Shown here piece by piece: positions 54,463 through 63,133 of a stretch of DNA of 64,000 bases. A program made the position numbers and the translations under genes. This DNA comes from Paenibacillus sp. FSL H8-0537 (GTDB taxonomy: Bacteria > Bacillota > Bacilli > Paenibacillales > Paenibacillaceae): assembly GCF_038051995.1 (NCBI RefSeq), contig NZ_CP150290.1, forward strand, positions 1,475,501-1,539,500, written 5' to 3'. How positions within the stretch are numbered: position 1 is the first letter of the stretch; each line of letters begins with the position of its first letter. Below the pieces are notes generated by a model. It searched no databases. It saw only the letters and a program-made list of their open reading frames with translations, and was not told the DNA's origin.

Positions 54463-55227
54463 ATGCTGCAACTCGACTTGACTGGAAGGATCGCGCTTGT
54501 AACCGGAGCAACCGGAGATTTAGGACGCGTGATGGTTAGAACGCTCGCAGACTGCGGGGCGGATGTCGTCATCCATTATCGGAGCAATGAGGGTAAGGCG
54601 CTTGAGCTGAAGCAGGCGGTAGAAGCTTTGGGCAGACGCGCGATTACGGTTCAGGCAGATATTACGAAGCAAGGCGATGTAGACCGGCTTCAAGCGGAAG
54701 CGGCGGCGGGCCTTGGGCATGTGGATATTGTCGTGGCGAATGCCGTCATTCAGTACCAGTGGGAAAGCGTGCTGAAGCAGTCGGTGGAGGATTATGAAAG
54801 CCAGTTCGAATCCTGCGTCATGCAGAGCGTCTATTTGGCAAAAGCATTCGTTCCCGCAATGGTGGAGCGCGGCGGCGGTCGTTTTATCGGCATCAACACG
54901 GAATGTGCGATGCAAAATGCGCCCGGCCAATCGGCCTACGTAGCAGGCAAAAGAGGAATGGACGGCGTGTACCGCGTGCTTGCCAAAGAGGTTGGCGAGA
55001 GCGGCATTACGGTCAACCAAGTGGCGCCGGGCTGGACGATCAGCGAACGGGACCGTGCTGCAGGCAGCGAGCGCAATGAAGGCTATGAGAAAAATGTACC
55101 GCTGAAGCGGCGGGGAAGCGATCAGGAAATTGCCAACACAGTCGCATTTCTGGCGTCCGAGCTGTCCAGCTTCATTACGGGTGCGTATGTGCCGGTCAAT
55201 GGCGGAAACGTTATGCCGGCGATTTAA
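54463..55227 (+). CDS. Short-chain dehydrogenase/reductase (FabG-like)
   Basis: 254 residues. Rossmann motif TGATGDLG (16-23), ADI at ~66-68, active-site YVAGK (Tyr with Lys four residues on) and C-terminal SFITGAYVPVNGG. At the place of the catalytic Ser (13 residues before Tyr) there is Thr, and the NAG motif reads ANAV. A NAD(P)H oxidoreductase is likely; the substrate is unknown. It lies 32 nt upstream of a RidA-like gene, so the two are probably co-transcribed. Confidence 0.85.
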   Translation: MLQLDLTGRIALVTGATGDLGRVMVRTLADCGADVVIHYRSNEGKALELKQAVEALGRRAITVQADITKQGDVDRLQAEAAAGLGHVDIVVANAVIQYQWESVLKQSVEDYESQFESCVMQSVYLAKAFVPAMVERGGGRFIGINTECAMQNAPGQSAYVAGKRGMDGVYRVLAKEVGESGITVNQVAPGWTISERDRAAGSERNEGYEKNVPLKRRGSDQEIANTVAFLASELSSFITGAYVPVNGGNVMPAI

Positions 55228-55259
55228 TGTAGCTGCATAAATTGATAGGAGGTGTTCTC

Positions 55260-55718
55260 TTGTCCGAATCTACGATTAGTAAACGACTTGTTGCGCTTGG
55301 TATTGTGCTGCCTAAGGTGAGCGAGCCTGCGGCAAAATACGCAAACTGTGTAAATGTGAATGGACTGCTGTTTGTTTCAGGCAAGGGGCCATCGGGAGGT
55401 CCGAAGGGCAAGCTGGGCAAAGACTTCACGACTGAGGAAGGTTATGAATTTGCCCGGCAGGCGGGGCTTGAGGTGCTGGCCGTGCTGCAGGATGCACTGG
55501 GCTCCCTTGATAAAGTAAAGCGGGTCGTGAAAATTCAAGGCTTCGTTAATGCGACAGCTGAATTCGAAGAGCATCACAAGGTGCTGAATGGCTGCTCAGA
55601 CTTATTGATGGACGTGTTCGGGGAAAAAGGAAGCCATGCCCGCTCCGTCCTCGGTGCTGTATCGGTAAGAAACAATCTCCCGATCATTGTGGATTCGATT
55701 TTTGAAGTAGAGGAATAG
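55260..55718 (+). CDS. RidA/YjgF-family protein
   Basis: 152 residues, a trimeric RidA-like fold. VSEPAAKYANCVNVNGLLFVSG at the start (shown in part as NCVNVNGLLFVSGK) and GSHARSVLGAVSV with the conserved Arg that holds enamine or imine substrates. Relatives hydrolyse reactive enamines or imines. TTG 55260 has AGGAGGTG 6 nt upstream. Pairs with the SDR gene; substrate unknown. Confidence 0.88.
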   Translation: MSESTISKRLVALGIVLPKVSEPAAKYANCVNVNGLLFVSGKGPSGGPKGKLGKDFTTEEGYEFARQAGLEVLAVLQDALGSLDKVKRVVKIQGFVNATAEFEEHHKVLNGCSDLLMDVFGEKGSHARSVLGAVSVRNNLPIIVDSIFEVEE

Positions 55719-55757
55719 AGGAACAACACGGAAATCCCTCATTTCTCTAAATGAAAG

Positions 55758-55800
55758 AAAGCCGGAGCACCCGCTCGTATGCGGGGCTTCGGCTTTTTTT
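55758..55800 (+). terminator. Rho-independent terminator of SDR-ridA
   Basis: Stem AAAGCCGGAGCACCCGC / GCGGGGCTTCGGCTTT with an internal mismatch, followed by a T-run. Confidence 0.87.
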
Positions 55801-55891
55801 AAAATAGAGGAAAGAATATGATGTTTCCATCCTATCTCTCTATTTCTCGGACTGAAACGCGCCGCGCCGCCAAAGGACGGCAAAGCCGTTT
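55801..55891. repeat. Dispersed repeat B, copy 2
   Basis: Directly downstream of the T-run. Shares CTCTATTT, TCGGACTGAAAC, CGCCGCGCCGCCA, AGGACGG and AGCCGTTT with 31084-31177, and its first half with 39107-39141. Confidence 0.8.
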
Positions 55892-55911
55892 ACGCTTGGG
55901 TATGCTGCAGG

Positions 55912-56919
55912 TTACTTGGCAGCCGGCTTCACATACAGGCGGCTCGTCTCTTCCCAGATGCCGTTTGGCTCTAGGCTGACCAGGCCGATTTCGTCTGCTG
56001 GCAGATTGACATTCGGTGCATTAACGAGATTAAGCTGCGGCTCAGGGCAGAAAAACTGTCCGGAGGCGTTGCTGTTCCACACCATCCACTGTTTATAGGC
56101 TGTTCCCGCATCATAGACCAAAGTCACTTGCTCGCGCGCATCCGTCAGCTCCATCTGATTGCGGCCATTGCGCGTCTCCACCGTATAGTGATTGTCCAGT
56201 GGCTCAAAATAAGGAGAAGCGCCCGTCGTTTTCAGCTTCTCTTCATTGCTGCTAAGCGGCTGAAATTGACCTGTCGGCAGCATGCGCTCATCTAGCTCCC
56301 AGCGTTTGCCCGCTGTCAGCGTGAAGCTGTAGTCGCCCGAAGTGCTTTGCGGGGCAAAAGGCGCATTGATCGCCGTATGGAAGCCGATCAGGCATGGCAT
56401 TGCGTCATTCCCGCGGTTATGTACGGAAATATGCTGGAATAGTCCTTGGTCATTCAATGAATAGCGCAGCGTAATAGCAAAACGATGCGGCAAATACGTA
56501 TAAATCGGATGCTGCTCATCCACTGCGATTTGAAGCAGCACGTAGCTTTCGGTTTTCAGTGTGCCGTAGTCCAGCACTTTCCATGCAGCCGTATGTACGA
56601 AGCCATGCAAATGGTTTCCTGTGTTTGGCTCATTAATTGGGAACGTATACGTCTTGCCGTTCATAGTAAATGTGCCATCCTGATAACGGTTCGGAGGGAA
56701 CAGCACGGGAATGCCGTGAGTACCAGGTCTTGCTTTAAATGCTGCCATCTCTCCCTCAGCTGGCTCATGCAGAAAATGATAGCCCTTCTCTATATCGCGG
56801 AACGCAATCAGGTTAGCACCTACTGCGGGCAGAACCGCTGCCTCGTAGGCTCCCCATTTTAACCAAACGGCTGGTTCTCCATGAAATGCTTGCTCAAGTG
56901 CTTGTCCTTGCTTGCTCAT
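55912..56919 (-). CDS. Aldose 1-epimerase family protein
   Basis: 335 residues, galactose-mutarotase-like beta-sandwich. Likely active-site features are GIPVLFPPNRY, NHLHGFVHTAAW (first His) and LIGFHTAINAPF (second His), and a C-terminal FFCPEPQLNLVNAPN with the general-base Glu. Catalyses interconversion of sugar anomers; the sugar is unknown. ATG 56919 has AGGAGG upstream; a longer frame to 57063 runs through a large hairpin and is rejected. Confidence 0.9.
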   Translation of the reverse strand: MSKQGQALEQAFHGEPAVWLKWGAYEAAVLPAVGANLIAFRDIEKGYHFLHEPAEGEMAAFKARPGTHGIPVLFPPNRYQDGTFTMNGKTYTFPINEPNTGNHLHGFVHTAAWKVLDYGTLKTESYVLLQIAVDEQHPIYTYLPHRFAITLRYSLNDQGLFQHISVHNRGNDAMPCLIGFHTAINAPFAPQSTSGDYSFTLTAGKRWELDERMLPTGQFQPLSSNEEKLKTTGASPYFEPLDNHYTVETRNGRNQMELTDAREQVTLVYDAGTAYKQWMVWNSNASGQFFCPEPQLNLVNAPNVNLPADEIGLVSLEPNGIWEETSRLYVKPAAK

Positions 56920-56989
56920 AATAGCCTCCTTAAATTTGGCGAATATTTGGCGATTCATGCTCCAGATTAGAATAACAGGATCAATGTAA

Positions 56990-57038
56990 ACACACAACCG
57001 CCGTATTCCGTGAATTACGGTATACGGCGGTTGTGTGT
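56990..57038. other. Large perfect hairpin between two minus-strand genes
   Basis: 17-bp perfect stem (56990-57006 with 57022-57038), extended by CCGT/ACGG inside the loop. No clear T-run on either strand. It could be an atypical terminator of the LytTR gene or a processing site. Confidence 0.7.
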
Positions 57039-57106
57039 GAATGGACGGTGAATGTGTGAGCATATGGACGTAGGGAAGTTGTGTGCGGTATGTGTCTGTT
57101 AACCGA

Positions 57107-57445
57107 TCATTGCGCTTGCCCTACGAGCTGCTTGATGACGGTTTGCTTTCGTCTAGGAATAGGGATGTTCTTGGAGTCGGATGCATCGGTGCCGAAATAA
57201 GCAATGCCATCCGTGATCGCCTTCACTTTGCGAATGTTAATGTAGCAATTGGAGGTGACTTGATAAAAATGGCTGTCGTCAATCAGCTTGCGAATTTGGT
57301 CCCCGGTCATTCTTTTCTTTATATTGTAGTTTCTGCCGTGGAAGCTGACGAGCTCGGGCATGCCGACCTTGAAAAAAAGGACGTCCGACTCGATTTCAAA
57401 ATCCTCGTAAATATTACGTTCACCGTTCAATACAGTATTCATCAT
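57107..57445 (-). CDS. Stand-alone LytTR DNA-binding domain protein
   Basis: 112 residues, a LytTR domain without receiver or membrane part: VLFFKVGMPELVSFHGRNY, FYQVTSNCYINIRKVKAI and IPIPRRKQTVIKQL. A small transcription factor. ATG 57445 has AAGGGGG 8 nt upstream (a TTG 18 nt earlier is the longer alternative). A cre site lies 43-56 bp above the start, so catabolite control through CcpA is likely. Targets could include the divergent lactonase or the aldose epimerase gene (inference). Confidence 0.85.
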   Translation of the reverse strand: MMNTVLNGERNIYEDFEIESDVLFFKVGMPELVSFHGRNYNIKKRMTGDQIRKLIDDSHFYQVTSNCYINIRKVKAITDGIAYFGTDASDSKNIPIPRRKQTVIKQLVGQAQ

Positions 57446-57487
57446 TCCATAAGCCCCCTTCAAGAAATGAGAATGGAAACGGAAAAT

Positions 57488-57501
57488 TGTTAGCGCTTAC
57501 A
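57488..57501. promoter_or_regulatory. CcpA cre site
   Basis: TGTTAGCGCTTACA matches the cre consensus TGWAARCGYTWNCA at 13 of 14 positions. It lies between the divergent LytTR and lactonase genes. TATAAT (57581-57586) is the best -10 for the lactonase gene, without a convincing -35. Confidence 0.72.
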
Positions 57502-57632
57502 TTATATCACGGGCAGAAGACATTGGAAAGCGTTTTTTCAAAAACGGTTGTCATGCTTATTTTCATTGTGCTATGGTCACTATAATATAAAAATTACGCT
57601 TACATAATGAGAGTATGAGAGGATGAATACGA

Positions 57633-58715
57633 TTGAAAGCAAACAAGCTTGCAGGAATCGTCTATATCGGCTGCTACGGCAGCGCAGCGGAGCCGTGTAT
57701 TTACGTGGCGAAGCAGGATAGCGAAAACGGTTCGCTAACGGTCATTCAGCAGGTAACGGGTATCGAAAACGCGTCATTTCTGAACGTGAATGAAGCAAGG
57801 GACCGGCTGTATGCGGTCAGTGAAACGGCGGAAGCAAATGGTGTGCGGGGCGGCGAGGTTGCTGCTTATGCGATTGACCCAGCTACCGGCAAGCTGAGGG
57901 AGCTAAACCGCCAGTCTACCCATGGCGAGCATCCATGCTATGTCAGCTCGGATGGCAAGTCGGTATTCGTAGCCAATTATACAGGCGGGAATGCAGCGAT
58001 ACTGCCGCTTGCAGAGGATGGGTCCTTGAAGCCGGCGGCGGCAATTGTCGGCAGCAAGGGAGAGCTTGGGCCAAATGCGAGCCGTCAGGATGCGCCGCAT
58101 GCCCATGCGATTTTGCCGCTCGGCGGTCCGTCGCCTTATGTTTACATAACGGATCTCGGCACGGATTCCATCCTTATTTATCGCCAGAATCCAGAGGGCG
58201 CGGAGCCGCTTCAGCAAGTGTCCTCCTACCAGCTGCATGCAGGAGCAGGACCGCGGCATTTGGCGCTGCATGAGCAGCTTCCCATCGTCTATGTGATGAA
58301 TGAGCTGGATTCGACGGTTTCGGTGCTGAAAAAGAATGCGGAGGATGCAGGCTCCTTGGAGCTGGTGCAGACCATTAGCGCGCTGCCTGAAGGGTTTAAC
58401 GCGTACAACGATGCGGCGCATATTGCGCTGGCACCGTCCGGCAAGTTTTTGTACAGCTCCAATCGCGGCCATAACAGCCTTGCGGTATTCGCAGTGAATG
58501 CGGCTGACGGCAGCCTAACGCTTTTGCAGCATATTTCCTGCGGCGGGGAAGGCCCGCGCAATTTTACACTTGCTCCGGATGGCAGCAGGCTGCTTGTGGC
58601 GAACCAGAAGACCAATCATCTTTTGAGCTATCGGGTCGATGCAGGCAGCGGCTTGCTGACGTCTGAAGGAGAGCTGTTACAAATTTCAAGCCCTGTGTTC
58701 GTCTGGATCGGTTAA
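57633..58715 (+). CDS. Lactonase family protein (6-phosphogluconolactonase-like, seven-bladed propeller)
   Basis: 360 residues. Repeated propeller blades: GEHPCYVSSDGKSVFVANYTGG, APHAHAILPLGG, GAGPRHLALHE and GEGPRNFTLAPDGSRLLVANQ. This is the COG2706/YbhE-Pgl type, proposed to hydrolyse 6-phosphogluconolactone or related sugar lactones. TTG start with AGAGG 10 nt upstream. No other pentose phosphate genes nearby. A cre site is upstream. Confidence 0.9.
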   Translation: MKANKLAGIVYIGCYGSAAEPCIYVAKQDSENGSLTVIQQVTGIENASFLNVNEARDRLYAVSETAEANGVRGGEVAAYAIDPATGKLRELNRQSTHGEHPCYVSSDGKSVFVANYTGGNAAILPLAEDGSLKPAAAIVGSKGELGPNASRQDAPHAHAILPLGGPSPYVYITDLGTDSILIYRQNPEGAEPLQQVSSYQLHAGAGPRHLALHEQLPIVYVMNELDSTVSVLKKNAEDAGSLELVQTISALPEGFNAYNDAAHIALAPSGKFLYSSNRGHNSLAVFAVNAADGSLTLLQHISCGGEGPRNFTLAPDGSRLLVANQKTNHLLSYRVDAGSGLLTSEGELLQISSPVFVWIG

Positions 58716-58748
58716 GCACAGCAGAAACAGTGAGAGAAGGCGCGCGGC

Positions 58749-59984
58749 ATGTCCAAGGCACATCCATTAAGCAAGCCTACTAAAACAGTTGATTCGAAAA
58801 ATAAAGCGTTATTTGGCATATTATTCGCTATAAGCGGCGTCCATCTGCTGAATGATTCGATGCAGTCGGTCGTCGCCGCCCTTTTCCCGATTTTTGAACA
58901 ATCGCTCGGTCTAACGTTCGGCCAGATCGGCTGGATTACGTTCACTTTGTATATGACCTCATCCGTATTGCAGCCGGTTATTGGCATTTTATCGGATAAA
59001 AAGCCTGCGCCATGGATGCTCATTGCCGGCATGTGCTGCAGCATGGCAGGGATGGCGGGACTTGGCTTTGCGCCGAACTTCTGGACGCTGCTGCTCGCGG
59101 TTGTGTTCGTCGGCTTTGGGTCAGCGGTATTCCATCCCGAAGGCTCACGGGTTGTTTATTTTGCTGCGGGCGGCAGGCGCGGACTCGCGCAGTCGATCTA
59201 TCAGGTCGGCGGCAATTTTGGACAAGCGCTAGCGCCGCTCATGACGATTTTTATATTCGTCCCGCTTGGGCAGCGCGGTGCCGTATGGGGGACGCTGCTG
59301 GCGCTCGCAGGCATTATGCTGCTGCTGCGCATCGTGCCTTGGTACGCAGCGGAGCTTGCCGCGAAAGGGCTTGCGGATCGCAAGGCGAAGCAGAGCGGTA
59401 CAGCCGCAGCAAATGCGGATGCACTTAGCACGAAAGCGGTAGCTATTGCGCTGGGACTGCTGCTTGTCATGGTGTTTGCCCGCTCTTGGTATGCAGCTGG
59501 GATTACAAGCTTTTATCAATTTTATTTGCAGCGGGATTATGGGCTGTCGATTGGCGCGGCGCAGGTGCCGCTCTTTCTGTTCATGGCGGCAGGTGTTGCT
59601 GGAACTTTCTTCGGCGGCACGCTATCCGATCGCTTCGGGCGCAAGCGGATGCTGCTGTTCTCGATTGCGGGGGCTGCGCCGCTGACCGTCATTTTGCCGC
59701 ATTTGCCGATTTTCTGGGTGTATCCGGTCATTACATTGCTCGGCCTTATCCTTCAGTCGAGCTTCTCGGTCAGCGTCGTCTATGCGCAGGAGCTAATGCC
59801 AGGTAAAGTCGGCATGGCATCGGGGCTTATTACCGGACTCGCCTTCGGTATGGGCGGCTTGGGAGCCATAGTGCTCGGCACAGCAGCTGACCATTACAGC
59901 ATCGCGCAGGTGATGTATGCCTCTAGCGTGCTGCCGCTGCTCGGCTTGTTCGGCATCTTGCTGCCGAAGGATCGGCGGGATTAA
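58749..59984 (+). CDS. MFS transporter, fosmidomycin-resistance (Fsr) type
   Basis: 411 residues, 12 membrane spans. FAISGVHLLNDSMQSVVAALFP, GFGSAVFHPEGSRV and QSIYQVGGNFGQALAP are Fsr-family signatures; the loop-2 motif is reduced to GILSDKKPAPW. Drug or metabolite exporter; substrate not determined. ATG with GAGAAGG upstream, 33 nt after the lactonase gene, so co-transcription is possible. Confidence 0.9.
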   Translation: MSKAHPLSKPTKTVDSKNKALFGILFAISGVHLLNDSMQSVVAALFPIFEQSLGLTFGQIGWITFTLYMTSSVLQPVIGILSDKKPAPWMLIAGMCCSMAGMAGLGFAPNFWTLLLAVVFVGFGSAVFHPEGSRVVYFAAGGRRGLAQSIYQVGGNFGQALAPLMTIFIFVPLGQRGAVWGTLLALAGIMLLLRIVPWYAAELAAKGLADRKAKQSGTAAANADALSTKAVAIALGLLLVMVFARSWYAAGITSFYQFYLQRDYGLSIGAAQVPLFLFMAAGVAGTFFGGTLSDRFGRKRMLLFSIAGAAPLTVILPHLPIFWVYPVITLLGLILQSSFSVSVVYAQELMPGKVGMASGLITGLAFGMGGLGAIVLGTAADHYSIAQVMYASSVLPLLGLFGILLPKDRRD

Positions 59985-60094
59985 AAAACCTCCATCCCAG
60001 GAAAAGATTAATGGGCAGGAACAAGAGTTTAAAGGCGTGTTCCTGTCACCTGAAGTTCAATGGGATTTATTCTGAATTTATCATAAATCATTGT

Positions 60095-60124
60095 AAGGGC
60101 AGGGAGAGCTTTCCCTGCCTTTTA
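60095..60124 (+). terminator. Rho-independent terminator after the Fsr-like gene
   Basis: AGGGCAGGGA pairs with TTCCCTGCCT around a short loop, then TTTT. Confidence 0.8.
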
Positions 60125-60216
60125 TAATTTGATTTTTCAAAGTGGATATTGTGAATAACCAAACATAATGTTATTATGTCTATAAAATATATTGTTTTGA
60201 ATAGGTGGTGTTTGTT

Positions 60217-60990
60217 TTGTCGCAAAATGATTTATTCTGGTCAGCGGAGCTTACCGACTTGAAGAAAGGCTTTGTGTTCGTTCAAGACGAGGGGCGATAC
60301 AGCTGTCTCGTATGCGGGGCTGCCTTCGAGGATGGAGAAGTATTCCGTGTTCCTGATCGCGATAAATGGTATGATGCCCGCAAATATGCGGCCTATCATG
60401 TTCAGCATAGCCATGGCTCGATGCTCGATTATTTGCTTGGTCTGGATAAGAAGGCGAGCGGTCTGACCGATTTGCAAAAGCAGCTCATCCGTCAGTTTGC
60501 CTCGGGCATGTCCGATGTGGAAATCGTCAAAAGCTCGGGAGGCGGCAGCGCCTCGACCATTCGCAACCACCGGTTTGTGCTGAAGGAGAAAGCGAAGCAG
60601 GCGAAGCTCCTGCTGGCCGCCATTGAGCTGATGGAGAGCGGAGTGTCCGCAGATACGCCGCGTTTTATGCCGATTCACCGCACAGCGATGCAGGTTGATG
60701 AACGGTATGCGATTACGGAGGATGAATACGAGTCGATTATGCAGCAATATTTTCCGCATGGGCCGAATGGTCCGCTTGCTTCGTTCCCACGTAAGGAGAA
60801 GCGCAAGGTGGCGATTTTGCGCCATATTTCAGCAGACTTTGAAGCTTCGCGTAAGTATACGGAGAAGGAAGTAAATGACCTGCTTAAACGTTACTGGGAA
60901 GCCGACTATGTGACGCTGCGCCGCTATTTGATCGAATATGGCTTTCTCGACCGTACGGATGATTGCAGCGAATATTGGGTTAAAGGCTGA
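60217..60990 (+). CDS. DUF2087-domain putative transcriptional regulator
   Basis: About 257 residues. The N-terminal part has a zinc-ribbon-like YSCLVCGAAFEDG followed by an H-x-x-H context (YHVQHSH), then an HTH-like segment (LTDLQKQLIRQFASGMSDVEIV; STIRNHRF) resembling LuxR-type recognition. The C-terminal DUF2087 (~175-257) has FPRKEKRKVAILRHI, YTEKEVNDLLKRYWEAD and LRRYLIEYGFLDR. TTG 60217 is chosen because AGGTGGTG lies 6 nt upstream. Regulatory function probable, targets unknown. Confidence 0.83.
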   Translation: MSQNDLFWSAELTDLKKGFVFVQDEGRYSCLVCGAAFEDGEVFRVPDRDKWYDARKYAAYHVQHSHGSMLDYLLGLDKKASGLTDLQKQLIRQFASGMSDVEIVKSSGGGSASTIRNHRFVLKEKAKQAKLLLAAIELMESGVSADTPRFMPIHRTAMQVDERYAITEDEYESIMQQYFPHGPNGPLASFPRKEKRKVAILRHISADFEASRKYTEKEVNDLLKRYWEADYVTLRRYLIEYGFLDRTDDCSEYWVKG

Positions 60991-61048
60991 CTCGGCAAGG
61001 GCAGCTTGCTGGCTGAAAGTGAATAGACGAATTTGAGGAGGAATAACG

Positions 61049-61465
61049 ATGAATAAAGAAGAGCGCAAGCAGTTGACGGCACAGTATATGGAGCAGGAAC
61101 GGGTGATGGGCGTCTATCAAATTACGAATACGGCAAGCGGACGCAGGTTTATTGGCTCGACCTCGAATATGGATGGGGCGCTGAACCGGGTGCGGTTTGA
61201 GCTGGACTTTGGCACGCACAAAAATGATGAGCTGCAAATGGACTGGAATGAGCAGGGAGCGGCGCAGTTCGAATTTGATATTTTGGAAAAAATGAAGCTC
61301 GAAGAGAAGGTGCAGTTCGATTATAAGGATGTAAACCCGGCGGAGCAGGGAGGCACATCGGCCGAGCAAATGCGCAAATATAAAAAAGCGGCCGAGGAGC
61401 TGGAACAGAAGTGGCTGGAGAAGCTGCTGGCCGAGGGCGCCGATTGTTATAACGAGCCGGAATAG
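61049..61465 (+). CDS. GIY-YIG nuclease-like protein
   Basis: 138 residues. GVYQITNTASGRRFIGSTSN gives the GIY-YIG-like core (here GVY ... FIG), followed by HKNDELQMDWNEQG and FEFDILEKM. The C-terminal half is a charged helix. Small stand-alone members are common in Bacillales, and their biological role is mostly unknown. SD GAGGAGG upstream. A terminator follows. Confidence 0.82.
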   Translation: MNKEERKQLTAQYMEQERVMGVYQITNTASGRRFIGSTSNMDGALNRVRFELDFGTHKNDELQMDWNEQGAAQFEFDILEKMKLEEKVQFDYKDVNPAEQGGTSAEQMRKYKKAAEELEQKWLEKLLAEGADCYNEPE

Positions 61466-61530
61466 GTCGCGGCAGATTGAGAGAACGAGCATAATTCAAG
61501 CGGCATAAAGCAGCATGAAAACAAGAGAAC

Positions 61531-61568
61531 AGGACTATCCGCCTGAAGGGGACGGGTGGTCCTTTTTT
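61531..61568 (+). terminator. Terminator after the GIY-YIG gene
   Basis: AGGACTATCCGCC pairs with GGGTGGTCCT around CCTGAAGGGGAC, then TTTTTT. Confidence 0.78.
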
Positions 61569-61708
61569 GTACGCTTGCCGCTATTCAGCTTGCCCCTATG
61601 CAGCATGCTGCACGCCGCCAGGGTTCTCGCCCAATCGATAAACTGTATCGGTCCATAGACAATTTCTATTAGCAAGTAAATTGACGGTAAGAGAAGGGAG
61701 GTGATAGA

Positions 61709-61759
61709 GTGGTGTTAATCACAAAACCAATTAAATTAATAAGTTTTATCGGGATTTGA
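61709..61759 (+). CDS. Short leader ORF upstream of the MFS exporter gene
   Basis: A 15-16 codon frame starting GTG (61709 or 61712), encoding MLITKPIKLISFIGI, with a near-perfect SD (AAGGGAGGTGA) 7-10 nt upstream. It stops 40 nt before the probable MFS start. The SD is the strongest in the region yet serves only this tiny frame, as in leader peptides that control resistance genes. No protein evidence, so tentative. Confidence 0.5.
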   Translation: MVLITKPIKLISFIGI

Positions 61760-61799
61760 ACGAGAGGTGAAGTTCGGGAATGAATGGAGGAGCAGCACA

Positions 61800-62993
61800 G
61801 TGCTTCACTGGAAGCGTAATCTTTATATTTTATGGTTTGGGCTGTTTTTCAATCATATGGCATATACGCTCTCGGTGCCTTTTTTTCCATTGTTTTTGCA
61901 GCATGATCTCGGTGTCGACAAGGGGCTGGAGGCTTGGTCTGGCGTTTCCATTGCGATTAGTTTTCTGATCAGCGGTTTATGTGCGCCCTTCTGGGGCTCG
62001 CTTGCTGATAAATATGGCAGCAAGCTGATGCTTGTACGTTCAGGCGTTGGCCTTGGGGCCGCGCATGTGGCGAACTATTTTGTCCATGATCCATATACGT
62101 TTATCATTGTGAGGATTTTTCAAGGGCTGATGGCAGGTTTTACGCCCGCCTCGCTCGCTTTGGTCGGGACGAACACACCGGAAAAGCATGTCGGATACGC
62201 ACTCGGCGTCATCTCCACATCGACCGCTGCTGGCGGCATTATAGGTCCGCTTGTCGGAGGCGTGCTGAGCCAGTGGATTGGACTGCGTGAATGCTTCATT
62301 GCGTCAGGCATCATTACGCTGATTTCTGCGGCCGTCGTTTTAGGTGTAAAAGAAGTACGTGAGCGCCGCACCGAGGCACGGCCGAGTGTGCTTCAGGATT
62401 TGAAGCAGGCAGCCCGGAATTCCAAGTTAATTCGCATCTATGGCCTGATTTTGCTGGTGTCCACCTCGGTCATGATTTTGGAGCCGCTGGTTACGCTCTA
62501 TGTTGTGCAAATTGGTGGCAGCATAAGCAACGCTAAGCTTAGCTCGGGTATTGTATTTTCGGCGATAGGGGTTGCAACCGTCATTATGGGCCCTTATTGG
62601 GGGAGGCTTGGCGGACGAATTGGTTATGGCAAGGTGCTGCTTATTGGGCTGATTGGTGGCGGCATTGGCAATTTGCTTCAGTTGACTATGCAGCATCTGG
62701 TCGGCTTTGGGATTTTGCGCTTTGGCTATGGTTTATTTTTCGCCGCAGTGTATCCAGCGCTGAATGCGCTCGTTATCCAATATGCGGATAAGGACTTTCG
62801 GGGGAGAGCAGTTAGCCTGAGCCAAACCGCCAGTCAATTTGGTATTGTAGTCGGCCCACTGCTTGGCGGTTTTATTGGCGGGTGGGCCGGTATCCCATTT
62901 GTGTTTTTATTAACAGGTATTACTTTGCTGGGAGCAGCATGGGGAATAAGGGAGGCAAGTCATGACAAAACGACAATTGAAGCTAGGGGCTAA
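61800..62993 (+). CDS. MFS multidrug exporter, MdtG-like
   Basis: 397 residues, 12 membrane spans. ISFLISGLCAPFWGSLADKYG carries the loop-2 motif; GVISTSTAAGGIIGPLVGGVL is motif C, which marks antiporters. GTG 61800 has GGAGGAG 7 nt upstream and gives the usual N-terminus (HWKRNLYILWFGLFF); an in-frame GTG at 61767 would add 11 residues. Substrate unknown. It follows a short leader ORF, which suggests translational or attenuation control. Confidence 0.88.
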   Translation: MLHWKRNLYILWFGLFFNHMAYTLSVPFFPLFLQHDLGVDKGLEAWSGVSIAISFLISGLCAPFWGSLADKYGSKLMLVRSGVGLGAAHVANYFVHDPYTFIIVRIFQGLMAGFTPASLALVGTNTPEKHVGYALGVISTSTAAGGIIGPLVGGVLSQWIGLRECFIASGIITLISAAVVLGVKEVRERRTEARPSVLQDLKQAARNSKLIRIYGLILLVSTSVMILEPLVTLYVVQIGGSISNAKLSSGIVFSAIGVATVIMGPYWGRLGGRIGYGKVLLIGLIGGGIGNLLQLTMQHLVGFGILRFGYGLFFAAVYPALNALVIQYADKDFRGRAVSLSQTASQFGIVVGPLLGGFIGGWAGIPFVFLLTGITLLGAAWGIREASHDKTTIEARG

Positions 62994-63133
62994 TTAAATG
63001 GGGTGGGCAACAGCATTTCTTTTTGGCGCCATCCGGAATTGCCCAATAATGCTAGCGTAAGCTTGGAGTTTTACAATCGTGGAAATTGAACAAGTATGCG
63101 GTAAAGCATTGATTCTAGCATCAACCAACGACA

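Noticed and set aside
61780..61968. 62-codon frame overlapping the MdtG-like gene start
   Set aside because: It has an SD-like sequence, but the peptide is the out-of-frame reading of the MFS N-terminus; mentioned only as part of the leader finding.
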